Positions 1-8,610 of a stretch of DNA of 64,000 bases are shown here, one piece after another. This stretch comes from Vibrio fortis (lineage in GTDB: Bacteria > Pseudomonadota > Gammaproteobacteria > Enterobacterales > Vibrionaceae). How positions within the stretch are numbered: the first letter of the stretch is position 1; every line of letters starts with the position of its first letter. The stretch spans positions 124,001 through 188,000 of the forward strand of contig NZ_JFFR01000027.1 of NCBI RefSeq assembly GCF_000695685.1, written 5' to 3'. A program made the translations under genes and the position numbers. The notes below the pieces were generated by a model, which made no database searches, was not told the origin of the DNA, and was given only the letters and a program-made list of their open reading frames with translations.

Positions 1-30
1 ATTAATTCATTTATCAACTTGGAGGTTGAT

Positions 31-1071
31 GTGAAAATTAAAGCGCTTATTGCTACTACAACAGTTGCTCTAACTATGGCTACAGGCAGCGTCGCTAATG
101 CTGCTTCACGCGACTACATTAGTATTGTTGGTTCATCAACTGTATTTCCATTCGCGACTGTTGTTGCAGAGCGATTTGGCCGTACATCTTCTTTTTCCGT
201 ACCTAAAATTGAATCAACAGGCTCAGGTGGCGGTTTAAAACTATTTTGTGCGGGTATCGGTGAAAATACACCAGATATCACAAATGCTTCTCGTAAAATT
301 AAAGCTTCGGAAGTTGAGTTGTGTGCCAAAAATGGTGTTAAGGATATCGTTGAAATTAAAATTGGCTTTGACGGCATCGTGCTAGCTAATTCTAAAAAAG
401 CTCAACAATTTGAATTGTCTCTACAAGACGTTTACAAAGGCGTAGCGAAAATGGTGCCAGATGCGAACGGTAATCTTGTAGAAAACCCATACAAAACATG
501 GAAAGAAGTGAACCCAACACTTCCAAACATCAAGATCGAAGTACTTGGTCCTCCACCAACATCAGGAACACGTGACGCTTTTGCAGAGCTTGCTCTAGAA
601 GGTGGCTGTAAGACTTTCCCACAAATCAAAGCACTTAAAAAGACTGACAAAAAGAAATACAAAGCGGTATGTCACTCTGTACGTGAAGACGGCGCTTACA
701 TTGAAGCAGGCGAGAACGATAACCTAATCGTTCAGAAACTGGCTTCTAACCCGAACGCACTGGGTGTGTTTGGTTACTCTTTCCTTGAAGAGAACGCAGA
801 CAAAGTTCAAGCGTCTATTGTAAATGGCGTAGAACCGACATTTGATGCGATTGGCTCTGGTGAATACCCAGTATCTCGTTCACTGTACTTCTACGTGAAA
901 GAAGCGCACAAAGACACAATTCCAGGTCTAAAAGAGTACGTAGCGGCGTTTACTTCTGAACAAGCTATTGGTGATGAAGGCTACCTAGCTGACCGCGGTC
1001 TAATTCCTCTATCTGCAAGAGATTGGAAATTGGTTCGTGCAGCAGGTACTGAGCTAACACCAAACCTATAA
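31..1071 (+). CDS. pstS: PstS-like phosphate-binding protein
   Basis: Periplasmic phosphate-binding component of a Pst ABC transporter, delivering phosphate to the PstC/PstA channel. The GTG at 31 is preferred because GGAGGT lies at 21-26; an in-frame TTG at 19 would overlap that ribosome site. The product is 346 residues. A Sec signal peptide of about 24 residues ends at SVANA. The mature N-terminus carries the family phosphate-loop signature GSSTVFPF followed by STGSGGGLK, which in PstS proteins contributes phosphate contacts. It heads an operon with pstC, pstA and pstB. The promoter lies outside the window, so a Pho box cannot be judged. Assignment is firm at family level. Confidence 0.93.
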   Translation: MKIKALIATTTVALTMATGSVANAASRDYISIVGSSTVFPFATVVAERFGRTSSFSVPKIESTGSGGGLKLFCAGIGENTPDITNASRKIKASEVELCAKNGVKDIVEIKIGFDGIVLANSKKAQQFELSLQDVYKGVAKMVPDANGNLVENPYKTWKEVNPTLPNIKIEVLGPPPTSGTRDAFAELALEGGCKTFPQIKALKKTDKKKYKAVCHSVREDGAYIEAGENDNLIVQKLASNPNALGVFGYSFLEENADKVQASIVNGVEPTFDAIGSGEYPVSRSLYFYVKEAHKDTIPGLKEYVAAFTSEQAIGDEGYLADRGLIPLSARDWKLVRAAGTELTPNL

Positions 1072-1134
1072 TTCTTGTCGAAATCACGGGGTGCCTAGCC
1101 AATAGGTTACCCCGTTTTCATTTTCAGAGGCCCT

Positions 1135-2514
1135 ATGAATTCTTTGCTTGTGATCTTGTTGTTCGGTATCTCAACGCTTGCCTATATGGTAACTAAGAGT
1201 CGCTCCAGACAATTGGCTCATTCAAACGGTGGATTAAGATACCTCCACTCTAGACCCTCATACTATGCGACATTAGCGGCAATGCTGTCAGCTATTCCTG
1301 CACTGATCATTTTCGCGGTTTGGAGTGCATTCTACCCAACGATTGTTGAGTCTATGGTGATGTCAAACCTACCACGCAGTGTACTTACTGGTGGTACAGA
1401 GCCATCTCTACTGTTTAGCCAGATAAAGCACGTCGCGGATGGTATTACGGATACAGACAAAAGATGGTTAATTGAAGCTTCTCGCTACTACAGCTACGTG
1501 ATGGAGTCGGGTAACAATATTCGCTTTGCAACGTTGATTGCGATCGCTTTTGCGGGGTTAGTCCTAGGTCTAAAACTCGTTAGACCAAAAGTGAAAGCGC
1601 GTGTTTATGTTGAAAACATTCTTCAGCTGTTTCTGATTATTTGTTCGATCATCGCGATTCTTACCACTTTGGGCATCGTACTGTCGGTACTGTTTGAGGC
1701 GATCCGTTTTTTCAATATCGTACCCGTGACCGATTTTATTTTTGGTTTGGAGTGGTCGCCACAAGTGGCCCTACGCGAAGACCAACAAGGTGCAAGTGGT
1801 GCTTTTGGCTTTATACCGCTGTTGGTCGGCACACTTATGATCTCCGCTATCGCTATGTGTATAGCGGCGCCTGTTGGCTTGATGAGTGCAATCTATCTTG
1901 CTGAGTACGCTTCACCAAAAGTAAGAAGTGTTGCTAAGCCTATTCTTGAAGTCCTAGCGGGCATTCCAACCGTTGTTTATGGCTTCTTTGCTGCTTTAGT
2001 CGTCGCGCCAATGATTCGCGATACGGCCCACGCTGTGGGTCTGACTTCGGCGTCGTCCGAGAGTGCATTAGCCGCAGGCTTAATTATGGGCATTATGATC
2101 ATTCCGTTTGTCTCTTCTCTTTCTGATGACGTGATTACTGCCGTGCCGCAATCATTACGTGATGGTTCGTTAAGCCTTGGGGCAACAGAGTCTGAAACCA
2201 TTAAAAATGTCGTTCTTCCAGCAGCGCTTCCGGGCATTGTAGGCGGCTTGTTATTGGCTGTATCACGCGCGATTGGTGAAACCATGATTGTAGTGATGGC
2301 TGCGGGCTTGTCTGCAAACCTCACGGCAAATCCACTCGAATCAGTAACCACCATAACCGTTCAGATTGTTACTTTACTGGTTGGTGATCAAGAGTTTGAC
2401 AGCCCGAAAACCTTAGCGGCATTTGCACTGGGGCTGTCTCTGTTTGTGGTGACGCTGGTGCTGAACTTTGTTGCGTTACGCATCGTTAAGAAATATCGAG
2501 AACAATATGACTAG
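1135..2514 (+). CDS. pstC: Phosphate ABC transporter permease PstC
   Basis: Inner-membrane permease half of the phosphate transporter. At 459 residues it is clearly longer than the usual 300-330. The extra length is an N-terminal membrane segment, a hydrophilic stretch to about residue 125, and a second pair of hydrophobic segments before the core. The binding-protein-dependent permease core is C-terminal, with the cytoplasmic EAA-type loop around SLGATESETIKNVVLPAALPG. AGAGG upstream of the ATG fits a ribosome site. Its last codons overlap the start of pstA by 8 bp, which implies translational coupling. Confidence 0.92.
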   Translation: MNSLLVILLFGISTLAYMVTKSRSRQLAHSNGGLRYLHSRPSYYATLAAMLSAIPALIIFAVWSAFYPTIVESMVMSNLPRSVLTGGTEPSLLFSQIKHVADGITDTDKRWLIEASRYYSYVMESGNNIRFATLIAIAFAGLVLGLKLVRPKVKARVYVENILQLFLIICSIIAILTTLGIVLSVLFEAIRFFNIVPVTDFIFGLEWSPQVALREDQQGASGAFGFIPLLVGTLMISAIAMCIAAPVGLMSAIYLAEYASPKVRSVAKPILEVLAGIPTVVYGFFAALVVAPMIRDTAHAVGLTSASSESALAAGLIMGIMIIPFVSSLSDDVITAVPQSLRDGSLSLGATESETIKNVVLPAALPGIVGGLLLAVSRAIGETMIVVMAAGLSANLTANPLESVTTITVQIVTLLVGDQEFDSPKTLAAFALGLSLFVVTLVLNFVALRIVKKYREQYD

Positions 2515-3808
2515 TGTCTTAAATGAAATATCAAAGACTAAGAAGGCCAAAGTAAAGGCAAGCTTAGCGAAAAGGAAATCGAAAGAAGGGCGCTTTCGTT
2601 GGTACGGTATTGTTTCTATCAGCTCCGCGATCATGTTCCTCGTAATCTTAATTGCGTCTATCACCTCTCAGGGTTACACCGCTTTCTACACCACGGAGAT
2701 CAAGCTGCAGGTCAGTTTAGATCATGACACTCTGGGGCTTATCAATGAATCACCAGACGAAACGGAGTTGTTCAGTGCGAACTACATGAAAGCTCTGCGT
2801 AACGCGCTCAGAGAGGAAATTGAAGTCAACGGTCGAAAAGAGCGTAAAGCTCTGTATTCCTTCATTTCTCGAGGGGCAGAGTATGACTTGCGTGATCGGG
2901 TTGTAGAAAATCCCTCTTTGGTAGGTAGTGAAATTACCTACTGGGCATTGGCAGGCGATCTGTCGAATCAATACAACAAAGGTAATGTCGATTCCTCCAT
3001 CCCAGAAGATTCGCGAAAGTTTAAAGACAACCAGATTGCTTGGTTTGAGCAACTTGAAAGCCAAGGCAAAGTTAGAACGGTTTTTAACAAGAACTTCTTC
3101 ACTAACGGTGACAGTCGAGATGCCGAACTGGCGGGGATTTGGGGAGCCATGGTTGGGTCGTTTTATACCTTACTTGTTTGCTTCTGTATCAGTTTCCCAA
3201 TTGGGGTTGCAGCTGCGACTTACTTAGAAGAGTTCGCACCTAAGAACAAAATCACTGACATGATCGAGATTAACATCAACAACCTAGCGGCTGTTCCATC
3301 GATCGTGTTCGGTTTACTTGGTTTGGCTATTTTCTTAAATGTCGCGGAACTGCCTCGCTCGGCGCCAATTGTTGGTGGCTTAGTTCTGTCGTTGATGACG
3401 CTACCTACTATCATCATCTCTAGTCGCGCTGCCATTAAAGCTGTGCCTCCTTCCATTAAGGACGCTGCGTTAGGAGTAGGGGCGTCGAAGATGCAATCGG
3501 TAACACACCATGTTTTGCCATTGGCGATGCCTGGGATGTTGACGGGAACCATTATTGGTATGGCGCAAGCTCTGGGTGAGACGGCGCCTCTAATCATGAT
3601 TGGAATGGTCGCTTTTATTGTCGATGTGCCACAAGGGCCGTTCGATGCCGCCAGTGCTTTGCCTGTACAAATCTATCTGTGGGCTGAAAACCCAGAAAAA
3701 GGCTTCGCGGAGAACACCTCTGGCGCAATCATGGTTTTACTTTTCTTCTTAGCCTTTATGAATTCATGCGCGGTACTACTGCGTAAACGTTTAGAACGCC
3801 GTTGGTAG
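2507..3808 (+). CDS. pstA: Phosphate ABC transporter permease PstA
   Basis: Second permease half. The ATG at 2507 is chosen because it overlaps the pstC stop by 8 bp, as is typical of coupled pst genes; an upstream extension would lie inside pstC. This gives 433 residues, long for PstA (usually about 290). One N-terminal membrane segment is followed by roughly 170 hydrophilic residues before the permease core, so a large periplasmic insertion is likely. The EAA-type loop appears as [18 protein letters not shown]. It ends 13 bp before pstB. The long PstC and PstA together define the extended-permease variant rather than the E. coli type. Confidence 0.92.
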   Translation: MTSVLNEISKTKKAKVKASLAKRKSKEGRFRWYGIVSISSAIMFLVILIASITSQGYTAFYTTEIKLQVSLDHDTLGLINESPDETELFSANYMKALRNALREEIEVNGRKERKALYSFISRGAEYDLRDRVVENPSLVGSEITYWALAGDLSNQYNKGNVDSSIPEDSRKFKDNQIAWFEQLESQGKVRTVFNKNFFTNGDSRDAELAGIWGAMVGSFYTLLVCFCISFPIGVAAATYLEEFAPKNKITDMIEININNLAAVPSIVFGLLGLAIFLNVAELPRSAPIVGGLVLSLMTLPTIIISSRAAIKAVPPSIKDAALGVGASKMQSVTHHVLPLAMPGMLTGTIIGMAQALGETAPLIMIGMVAFIVDVPQGPFDAASALPVQIYLWAENPEKGFAENTSGAIMVLLFFLAFMNSCAVLLRKRLERRW

Positions 3809-3821
3809 GAGTGCTTCTCAA

Positions 3822-4700
3822 ATGACTGAAAATATTCAAACTTTATCTGGCCAACTGCAAGTTGAAGTCCAAGCAGCAAATTCGGTTCATCATCGTATCG
3901 ATGAATCGAGAGAGACCGTCGGTTTGCCTTTTATCGACCAAGCGCGTATGTCAGCGCGCAATGTTGATGTGTTTTACGACCATGGACAAAAGCAGGCGAT
4001 CAAAAATGTCAGTTTAGACATTGGCGAACGCGAAGTCTTATCTATGATTGGCCCGTCGGGCTGCGGTAAGTCGACCTTTCTTCGCTGTCTCAATCGCATG
4101 AATGATACCGTAGACGGTTGCGTGATTAACGGCAGCATCACTTTAGATAACCAAGATATCTACGGCAAAGAGCAAGAGATTGTAGAGCTTCGTTCTCAAG
4201 TGGGCATGGTGTTTCAAAGACCAAATCCATTCCCTAAATCTATCTACGACAACATTGTCTACGGCCCTCGTTTACATGGTTTGGTCGAGAAGAAATCTGA
4301 TATGGATTTAGTGGTTGAAGAGTCGCTCACTAAAGCGGGTTTATGGGATGAGGTGAAAGACCGTCTCGACCACCCAGCGACAGGGCTTTCTGGCGGCCAG
4401 CAACAACGCTTGTGTATTGCTCGTACGATAGCGATTAGTCCCGAAGTAATCTTAATGGATGAGCCTTGTTCTGCACTTGACCCGATTGCGACAGAAGTTA
4501 TTGAAGAACTGATACATGATCTCAAAAAACAGTTCAGTATCGTGATTGTCACACACTCCATGCAGCAGGCTTTGCGCGTTTCTGACCGCACCGCATACTT
4601 CCACTTGGGTGACTTAATTGAAGTGAATGAGACCAAGGAAGTGTTTCATAATCCACAACACCGTTTGACTAGGGACTATATCAGTGGCCGCTTTGGGTAA
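3822..4700 (+). CDS. pstB: Phosphate ABC transporter ATPase PstB
   Basis: Cytoplasmic ATPase that powers phosphate import. Walker [10 protein letters not shown] lies at about residues 77-85, the ABC signature LSGGQQQR at about 189-196, and Walker B VILMDEP shortly after, followed by the switch His in VTHSM. An AGGAG sequence precedes the ATG. The N-terminus carries about 35 extra residues before the ATPase domain begins at ARNVDVFY. The 3' end overlaps the next gene by 17 bp. No phoU follows in the window, unlike pstSCAB-phoU operons. Confidence 0.95.
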   Translation: MTENIQTLSGQLQVEVQAANSVHHRIDESRETVGLPFIDQARMSARNVDVFYDHGQKQAIKNVSLDIGEREVLSMIGPSGCGKSTFLRCLNRMNDTVDGCVINGSITLDNQDIYGKEQEIVELRSQVGMVFQRPNPFPKSIYDNIVYGPRLHGLVEKKSDMDLVVEESLTKAGLWDEVKDRLDHPATGLSGGQQQRLCIARTIAISPEVILMDEPCSALDPIATEVIEELIHDLKKQFSIVIVTHSMQQALRVSDRTAYFHLGDLIEVNETKEVFHNPQHRLTRDYISGRFG

Positions 4701-5136
4701 TACGATTGGACGAAGTAACAAACTGGATGGCAGAGTAAAACGCTCTGCCTTATCGGGCCGAACAACGGCACCTCTAAAACGTAAAAGAATTTTTGTGTTG
4801 GGGGATACCAGTAATGACCTTGCTCTTTTTGCAGCTCAGCAGCTGGATATTAAGTGCTATGGGCATTTTGATATTGTCTGCTATTCGATTCCAACCTCTG
4901 CCGTTGGAGAAAGGGCAAGCGTGCAGACTTTTGGGGGCCTTGAAAAAGTAGAGGGTGATTTTAGCGCTGGTCACTACGACCTATTAATCACAGTGAGCTT
5001 GAATGCCATCCAAATGGTTTCGCCGATGCCCACGTACGACAAACTGCTGTTTTGGGATGTAGAGAAAACAGAAGATGAGTACGATGCTGTTATTGAGAAT
5101 GTGAACTTCTTTATGTCACGCTACATGTACGGATAA
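4684..5136 (+). CDS. Degenerate LMW phosphatase/ArsC-like protein
   Basis: This 150-residue protein is translated from a GTG inside the 3' end of pstB, with AGGGA 8-10 bases upstream. After about 33 basic residues it begins a Rossmann-like strand, [18 protein letters not shown]. That segment aligns by eye with the P-loop strand of low-molecular-weight tyrosine phosphatases and thioredoxin-type arsenate reductases (FxCxGNxCRS). The C-terminal part ([13 protein letters not shown], then [15 protein letters not shown]) resembles the ArsC segment that ends in the HWxFxDP motif. The catalytic Cys and Arg of the CX5R loop are replaced by Leu and Asp, so phosphatase activity is not expected. It occupies the place of phoU and may be a phosphate- or oxyanion-sensing partner; that is inference. 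Confidence 0.6.
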   Translation: MAALGNTIGRSNKLDGRVKRSALSGRTTAPLKRKRIFVLGDTSNDLALFAAQQLDIKCYGHFDIVCYSIPTSAVGERASVQTFGGLEKVEGDFSAGHYDLLITVSLNAIQMVSPMPTYDKLLFWDVEKTEDEYDAVIENVNFFMSRYMYG

Positions 5137-5215
5137 GCTAAGGTTTTCTGTGACTTAGCGCTGTTATCTGGTCACGCTGTGACTTTCCATTTGTAACAAA
5201 TTGTAGAGCCGGATC

Positions 5216-5227
5216 ATGTATATACAT
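5216..5227. promoter_or_regulatory. 12-bp palindrome ATGTATATACAT (copy 1)
   Basis: A perfect 12-bp palindrome 84 bp upstream of the ribbon-helix-helix gene. The identical 12-mer recurs at 5799-5810. A site of this size fits a ribbon-helix-helix dimer pair, so autoregulation by the adjacent protein is a reasonable inference. Confidence 0.45.
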
Positions 5228-5310
5228 CGAATATACGATTCGCATTGGCTCTCTGCCCTTGTGTGTCTTAGAATCGAACTAATCAAATCGAGTATCTAGG
5301 GTGCGCAGTG

Positions 5311-5496
5311 ATGGCCACTAAGAAGAACAAAGCGAACGCTAAAGATAGCCAGTTGATCATCAGAATTAACAGTGAGTTAAAAGATAACTTTATTTCACTT
5401 TGTGATGACATGGATACCTCTGCTGCACGTGAGATTAGGCAGTTCATCAAACGTTTCGTAGCGGATCATGAATCAGAAAATGAAAAACCGCAGTAG
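5311..5496 (+). CDS. Ribbon-helix-helix (CopG/Arc-like) small regulator
   Basis: A 61-residue basic protein. The ATG at 5311 is chosen over the GTG directly before it, with AGGGTG at 5297-5302 as ribosome site. Residues about 13-55 fit a ribbon-helix-helix fold: the beta strand SQLIIRINSEL, then two helices, DNFISLCDDMD and SAAREIRQFIKRFVADH. Proteins of this kind bind DNA as dimers through the beta ribbon and usually repress a nearby promoter. Identical palindromes flank the region (5216-5227 and 5799-5810). No toxin gene lies directly downstream, so an antitoxin role is not supported. Confidence 0.7.
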   Translation: MATKKNKANAKDSQLIIRINSELKDNFISLCDDMDTSAAREIRQFIKRFVADHESENEKPQ

Positions 5497-5658
5497 TTTT
5501 CGCCGCTCACTCAGTTCAAGCGTGATGTTCAACCGCGGTTTATCTCAATCCCACTATCTAGGCGTTCCCCCTGATAAGTCAGAATCTAGATATTGACTCG
5601 CAACCTCTAAAACAAGCTTCCATAAACATTCTTTTCCCTTTAGGTACTCAGAGTTTGG

Positions 5659-5772
5659 TTATGCCATAGTGAAAAGCGTAGCGACAATCACAAGTGCAAC
5701 GATACTGATACGCTCTAACAGGCCAAATACGGGTTGCTCATGGTTTTCAGTCAACAGTTTTAATTGTTTCAT
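5659..5772 (-). CDS. 37-residue single-span membrane ORF
   Basis: A short minus-strand ORF with a good ribosome site (AGAGGTAGGT just before the ATG). Translation gives a polar N-terminus (MKQLKLLTENHEQPVFGLLE) followed by one hydrophobic span (ISIVALVIVATLFTMA) that runs to the stop, so a small N-in membrane protein is likely. Its upstream region carries the 5799-5810 palindrome and a second, looser inverted repeat ending near 5832, which places it in the predicted regulon of the ribbon-helix-helix protein. No family is recognised. Confidence 0.5.
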   Translation of the reverse strand: MKQLKLLTENHEQPVFGLLERISIVALVIVATLFTMA

Positions 5773-5798
5773 ACCTACCTCTTTACTATGTATTATTG

Positions 5799-5810
5799 AT
5801 GTATATACAT
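5799..5810. promoter_or_regulatory. 12-bp palindrome ATGTATATACAT (copy 2)
   Basis: Identical to the palindrome at 5216-5227. It lies 27 bp upstream of the 37-residue membrane ORF start on the minus strand. The following bases to about 5832 hold a related imperfect repeat (ACATACGTATATATGT). The placement fits an operator over the promoter of the small ORF. Confidence 0.45.
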
Positions 5811-6028
5811 TGTAGTACATACGTATATATGTGCGTAAAATTTAAGCGATAATTAGTGGCTTTTTCCTTTCATGGTTCGTAGTGCGACTTTTACGTTCTA
5901 CTCTTTATGTGTCTCTTTGAGTTTACATCTCAAACGTTAAACTGAATTTCGTTTTATATGTTGAAATCCTCTCTATATTTCAATAGCTTAGTTTATGGCT
6001 ATTGAATAAAAATAATAAGGAAATCGAA

Positions 6029-7033
6029 ATGTTGCTACCAAAACCTTTAAAGCGAGGCGATAAGATCGCGTTTTTTTCTCCGTCATCTCCAGCAACGGTG
6101 TTTGCACCGAAACGTTTTGAAAGAGCAAAACAGTTTCTTGTAAGCAAGGGATTTGAATTAGTGGCAGGTCAGCTCACGGGCAAATCTGATGGGTATCGCT
6201 CTGGGTCAATTCAGGAGCGTGTAGAGGAGTTAAACGCGCTGATTCGAGATCCAAGTGTTCGCTGCATTATGTCTACCATTGGCGGCAACAACAGTAATGC
6301 ATTGCTTCCCTATATTGATTATGAAGCGTTGAAAAATGATCCTAAGGTGATCATCGGTTACTCCGATGTCACTGCGCTACTGCTCGGGATCCATGCTAAG
6401 ACCGGTATACCAACATTTTACGGCCCAGCCTTGGTGGCTTCATTTGGTGAATTTGCGCCATTGGTTGAGGAAACCTTCGCATCGTTCCACGAAATTCTAT
6501 GCCAAGACCTTGATCAGCATACTTATAAAATGCCTGCGGTTTGGACAGACTTTAGAGCGGAATGGGAAACCCAAGATAAAGCAAAACCGGTTTATCAGAA
6601 CGAATGGCAATTTTTAGGCTCGGGCGTTGTTGAAGGGCGCATTATCGGTGGCAACCTCAATACCATGGGGGCCATTTGGGGTAGTGAATACATGCCAGAG
6701 ATTAAGCAGGGCGATATTTTGCTGGTTGAAGATTGCATGCTTGGAATTGAAACGGTAGAGCGTTCTTTTTCACTACTCAAGGCGTGCGGCATTTTCGACC
6801 GTGTGTCTGCAATTGTGCTCGGCAAGCATGAGCTCTTCAATGACAGAGGAACAGGCCGCACACCACTAGACGTATTGTTAGAAGTGTTAAATGGTCAAGC
6901 AGTGCCGATCTTATCGGGCTTCGATTGCTGTCATACTCATCCAATGTTCACTTTGCCATTAGGATCGAGCTGTAAGATAGATTTCGATCAGCACTCTATT
7001 TCGATTTCGGGCGATTGGTTGAACCGCGATTAA
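6029..7033 (+). CDS. S66 LD-carboxypeptidase (LdcA/MccF-like)
   Basis: A 334-residue serine peptidase of family S66, which cleaves LD-peptide bonds in murein tetrapeptides (LdcA) or aminoacyl-nucleotides (MccF). The ATG at 6029 follows AAGGA; an in-frame TTG upstream lacks a ribosome site. Visible motifs are the N-terminal strand GDKIAFFSPSSP, the GGNNSN loop, the nucleophile motif GYSDVTAL, and the C-terminal His in CHTHPMFTLPLG. The GGNNSN form and the long insertion before VEGRIIGGNL look more like the MccF side than E. coli LdcA. No signal peptide is seen, so it is cytoplasmic. It is monocistronic and converges on a LysR gene. Confidence 0.85.
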   Translation: MLLPKPLKRGDKIAFFSPSSPATVFAPKRFERAKQFLVSKGFELVAGQLTGKSDGYRSGSIQERVEELNALIRDPSVRCIMSTIGGNNSNALLPYIDYEALKNDPKVIIGYSDVTALLLGIHAKTGIPTFYGPALVASFGEFAPLVEETFASFHEILCQDLDQHTYKMPAVWTDFRAEWETQDKAKPVYQNEWQFLGSGVVEGRIIGGNLNTMGAIWGSEYMPEIKQGDILLVEDCMLGIETVERSFSLLKACGIFDRVSAIVLGKHELFNDRGTGRTPLDVLLEVLNGQAVPILSGFDCCHTHPMFTLPLGSSCKIDFDQHSISISGDWLNRD

Positions 7034-7075
7034 GCTAATAGATTTAACCCATCAACCCTTTCAATCAGCAAACCG

Positions 7076-7957
7076 TTATTGGTTTACCTTCAAATACTGC
7101 ACGCACAAGTCATGAAAGGCTTGTGCTTGCGGAGAAATCGTCCTATCTGACAATCTGAATATACCAATCTGGCGCTTTAACGGCGGATCGATCAACGGAA
7201 TCCAAGTTAAACGGGTTTCGTTAGTTGGGAAGGCAAGTTTTGGCAACGTTGTTACTCCAATCCCAAGCTCAAGTACCGAAAATAGGGACGTGATGTTTTC
7301 TACCGAATAGAGTGCTTGTTCACTGAGCGTTCGCGCCGGAGTAGGATCGAGTAGGGTACATGTGCCGTTTCTGATAAAGGGTTGTTGAAGCAAAGTCTGC
7401 CACTCTATTCCTTCTGGTTGACTGGCTATTGGATTGTCTTTCAAACAGACGACACCGATCGGGTCTGAGATCAATGGAGTAAAATCGATAGTGTCTTCAT
7501 CGAGGCTTGAGCTGTTGCCTAGCGCGACATCAACCTCTCCAGACAATAGTCTTGCTTCTACGCCAGCCGCATTATCGTCAATTAAACTCACTTCAACATT
7601 CGGGTATTGCTCACAGAATGCTCCCAGCACACTCGGGATTAATTTTGCGGCTACAGAGGGAACGCTGGCAATCCTTACTCTTCCTTGCTGACCTGCCGCC
7701 GCGGCGCGTAAGTCATTATCTAGTGCTTTATAAACATTCAAAAACTGAATAATTTTAGGTAGACATATTTCGCCAAATGGCGTCAGAGTTGACTTGTTGC
7801 CTGTTTCAAACAGGGGTTGTCCGAGTATCTTCTCTAACTCTTTAATCGATGTTGATAGCGCTGCTTGAGAGCGGTTGGCACGGTTCGCTGCGGCTCTAAA
7901 ACCCCCTTCCTCGACCACAAAAACGAAATGTTTTAACTGCTGCAGTTTGATACTCAT
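7076..7957 (-). CDS. LysR-type regulator of the divergent amine cluster
   Basis: A 293-residue LysR-type transcription regulator. The winged-helix N-terminus (LKHFVFVVEEGGFRAAANR, then SQAALSTSIKELEKILGQPLFE) is followed by a periplasmic-binding-like effector domain starting near residue 90 (GRVRIASVPSVAA). It is divergent from the RidA-led operon, and the intervening 158 bp hold a clear T-N11-A inverted repeat at 8000-8029. Local control of that catabolic operon by an inducer is therefore the likely role. Confidence 0.88.
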   Translation of the reverse strand: MSIKLQQLKHFVFVVEEGGFRAAANRANRSQAALSTSIKELEKILGQPLFETGNKSTLTPFGEICLPKIIQFLNVYKALDNDLRAAAAGQQGRVRIASVPSVAAKLIPSVLGAFCEQYPNVEVSLIDDNAAGVEARLLSGEVDVALGNSSSLDEDTIDFTPLISDPIGVVCLKDNPIASQPEGIEWQTLLQQPFIRNGTCTLLDPTPARTLSEQALYSVENITSLFSVLELGIGVTTLPKLAFPTNETRLTWIPLIDPPLKRQIGIFRLSDRTISPQAQAFHDLCVQYLKVNQ

Positions 7958-7999
7958 CCGTTTGAATCCTTCTCAATCCCTTGTTTCACCTTACTTTGT

Positions 8000-8029
8000 G
8001 CATGGTGATAAGTTTTATTTATCAAATGC
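8000..8029. promoter_or_regulatory. Candidate LysR operator between divergent promoters
   Basis: Inverted repeat TGATAA-N7-TTATCA at 8006-8024 with outer arms GCAT and ATGC. It contains a T-N11-A core, the classical LysR binding arrangement. It lies midway between the LysR start (7957) and the RidA start (8116). TTATCA recurs near 8049. Binding by the neighbouring regulator is inferred. Confidence 0.55.
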
Positions 8030-8115
8030 ACGAAATTTACCGTTAGATTTATCAGGCGTCAAGGTGCAATATTTAACCATCTTGAAACAAAGTTGTTACA
8101 AAGTTGGATTGAAAC

Positions 8116-8514
8116 GTGAACGCACAAACTAAAAAACAGCCAGTAAAAACGGAACTATTTGCCTCTAAAGCGCCTCTAGAGTGGGCAATTGTTAACAACG
8201 GTACTCTTTATACCGCTCAAATCCCAATTGATGATACGGGTGCGGTCGTTGAAGGTGGTATTGAAGCTCAAACGCGACAAACTTTTAACAATCTAAAACA
8301 CACACTGGAGTGCGCAGGAGAGTCATTGGACTCAGTGCTTCAGGTGCTGATCTACGTGACCGACCGTGAATACCTGAAAACGGTTAACGCTATCTATGCT
8401 GAGCATTTTGAAGCGCCATATCCAAACCGCGCAGCGATGGTTGTGGCAGGTCTCGCAAGAGAAGAGATGCTAGTGGAATTTGTCGTGTATGCGTCTGCTT
8501 CGCCACAGGCATAA
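8116..8514 (+). CDS. RidA/YjgF family imine deaminase
   Basis: A 132-residue RidA-superfamily protein. Such proteins hydrolyse reactive enamine/imine intermediates made by amine- or amino-acid-processing enzymes. The family core is visible: the N-terminal beta hairpin (AIVNNGTLYTAQIP), the helix QTFNNLKHTLECAGESLDSV, and the ligand-site Arg in YPNRAAMVV with the Glu in MLVEFVVYA. The start is a GTG with only a weak upstream GGA, so the exact N-terminus is uncertain. It is the first gene of the putative amine-catabolism operon, where an imine by-product would make sense. Confidence 0.85.
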   Translation: MNAQTKKQPVKTELFASKAPLEWAIVNNGTLYTAQIPIDDTGAVVEGGIEAQTRQTFNNLKHTLECAGESLDSVLQVLIYVTDREYLKTVNAIYAEHFEAPYPNRAAMVVAGLAREEMLVEFVVYASASPQA

Positions 8515-8568
8515 GGCATAGCCCTGGTTAAATGAAACGAACACAACCTAATTATTGAATCAATACAG

Positions 8569-8591
8569 AGCGACCAGACTCAACAGTCGCT
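8569..8591 (+). other. Intergenic hairpin between RidA and ALDH genes
   Basis: AGCGAC (8569-8574) pairs with GTCGCT (8586-8591) around an 11-base loop. No T tract follows, so it looks like an RNA processing or stability element and not a terminator. Other hairpins sit in the next three gaps of this operon. Confidence 0.35.
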
Positions 8592-8610
8592 AAGACGTGA
8601 CAAGGATAGA

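Noticed and set aside
1977..2354. Minus-strand reading frame opposite pstC
   Set aside because: Antisense shadow of conserved permease sequence, without ribosome site or family match.
5137..5159. GCTAAG/CTTAGC hairpin after the phosphatase-like gene
   Set aside because: Six-bp stem, 11-base loop and no T tract; too weak to call a terminator.
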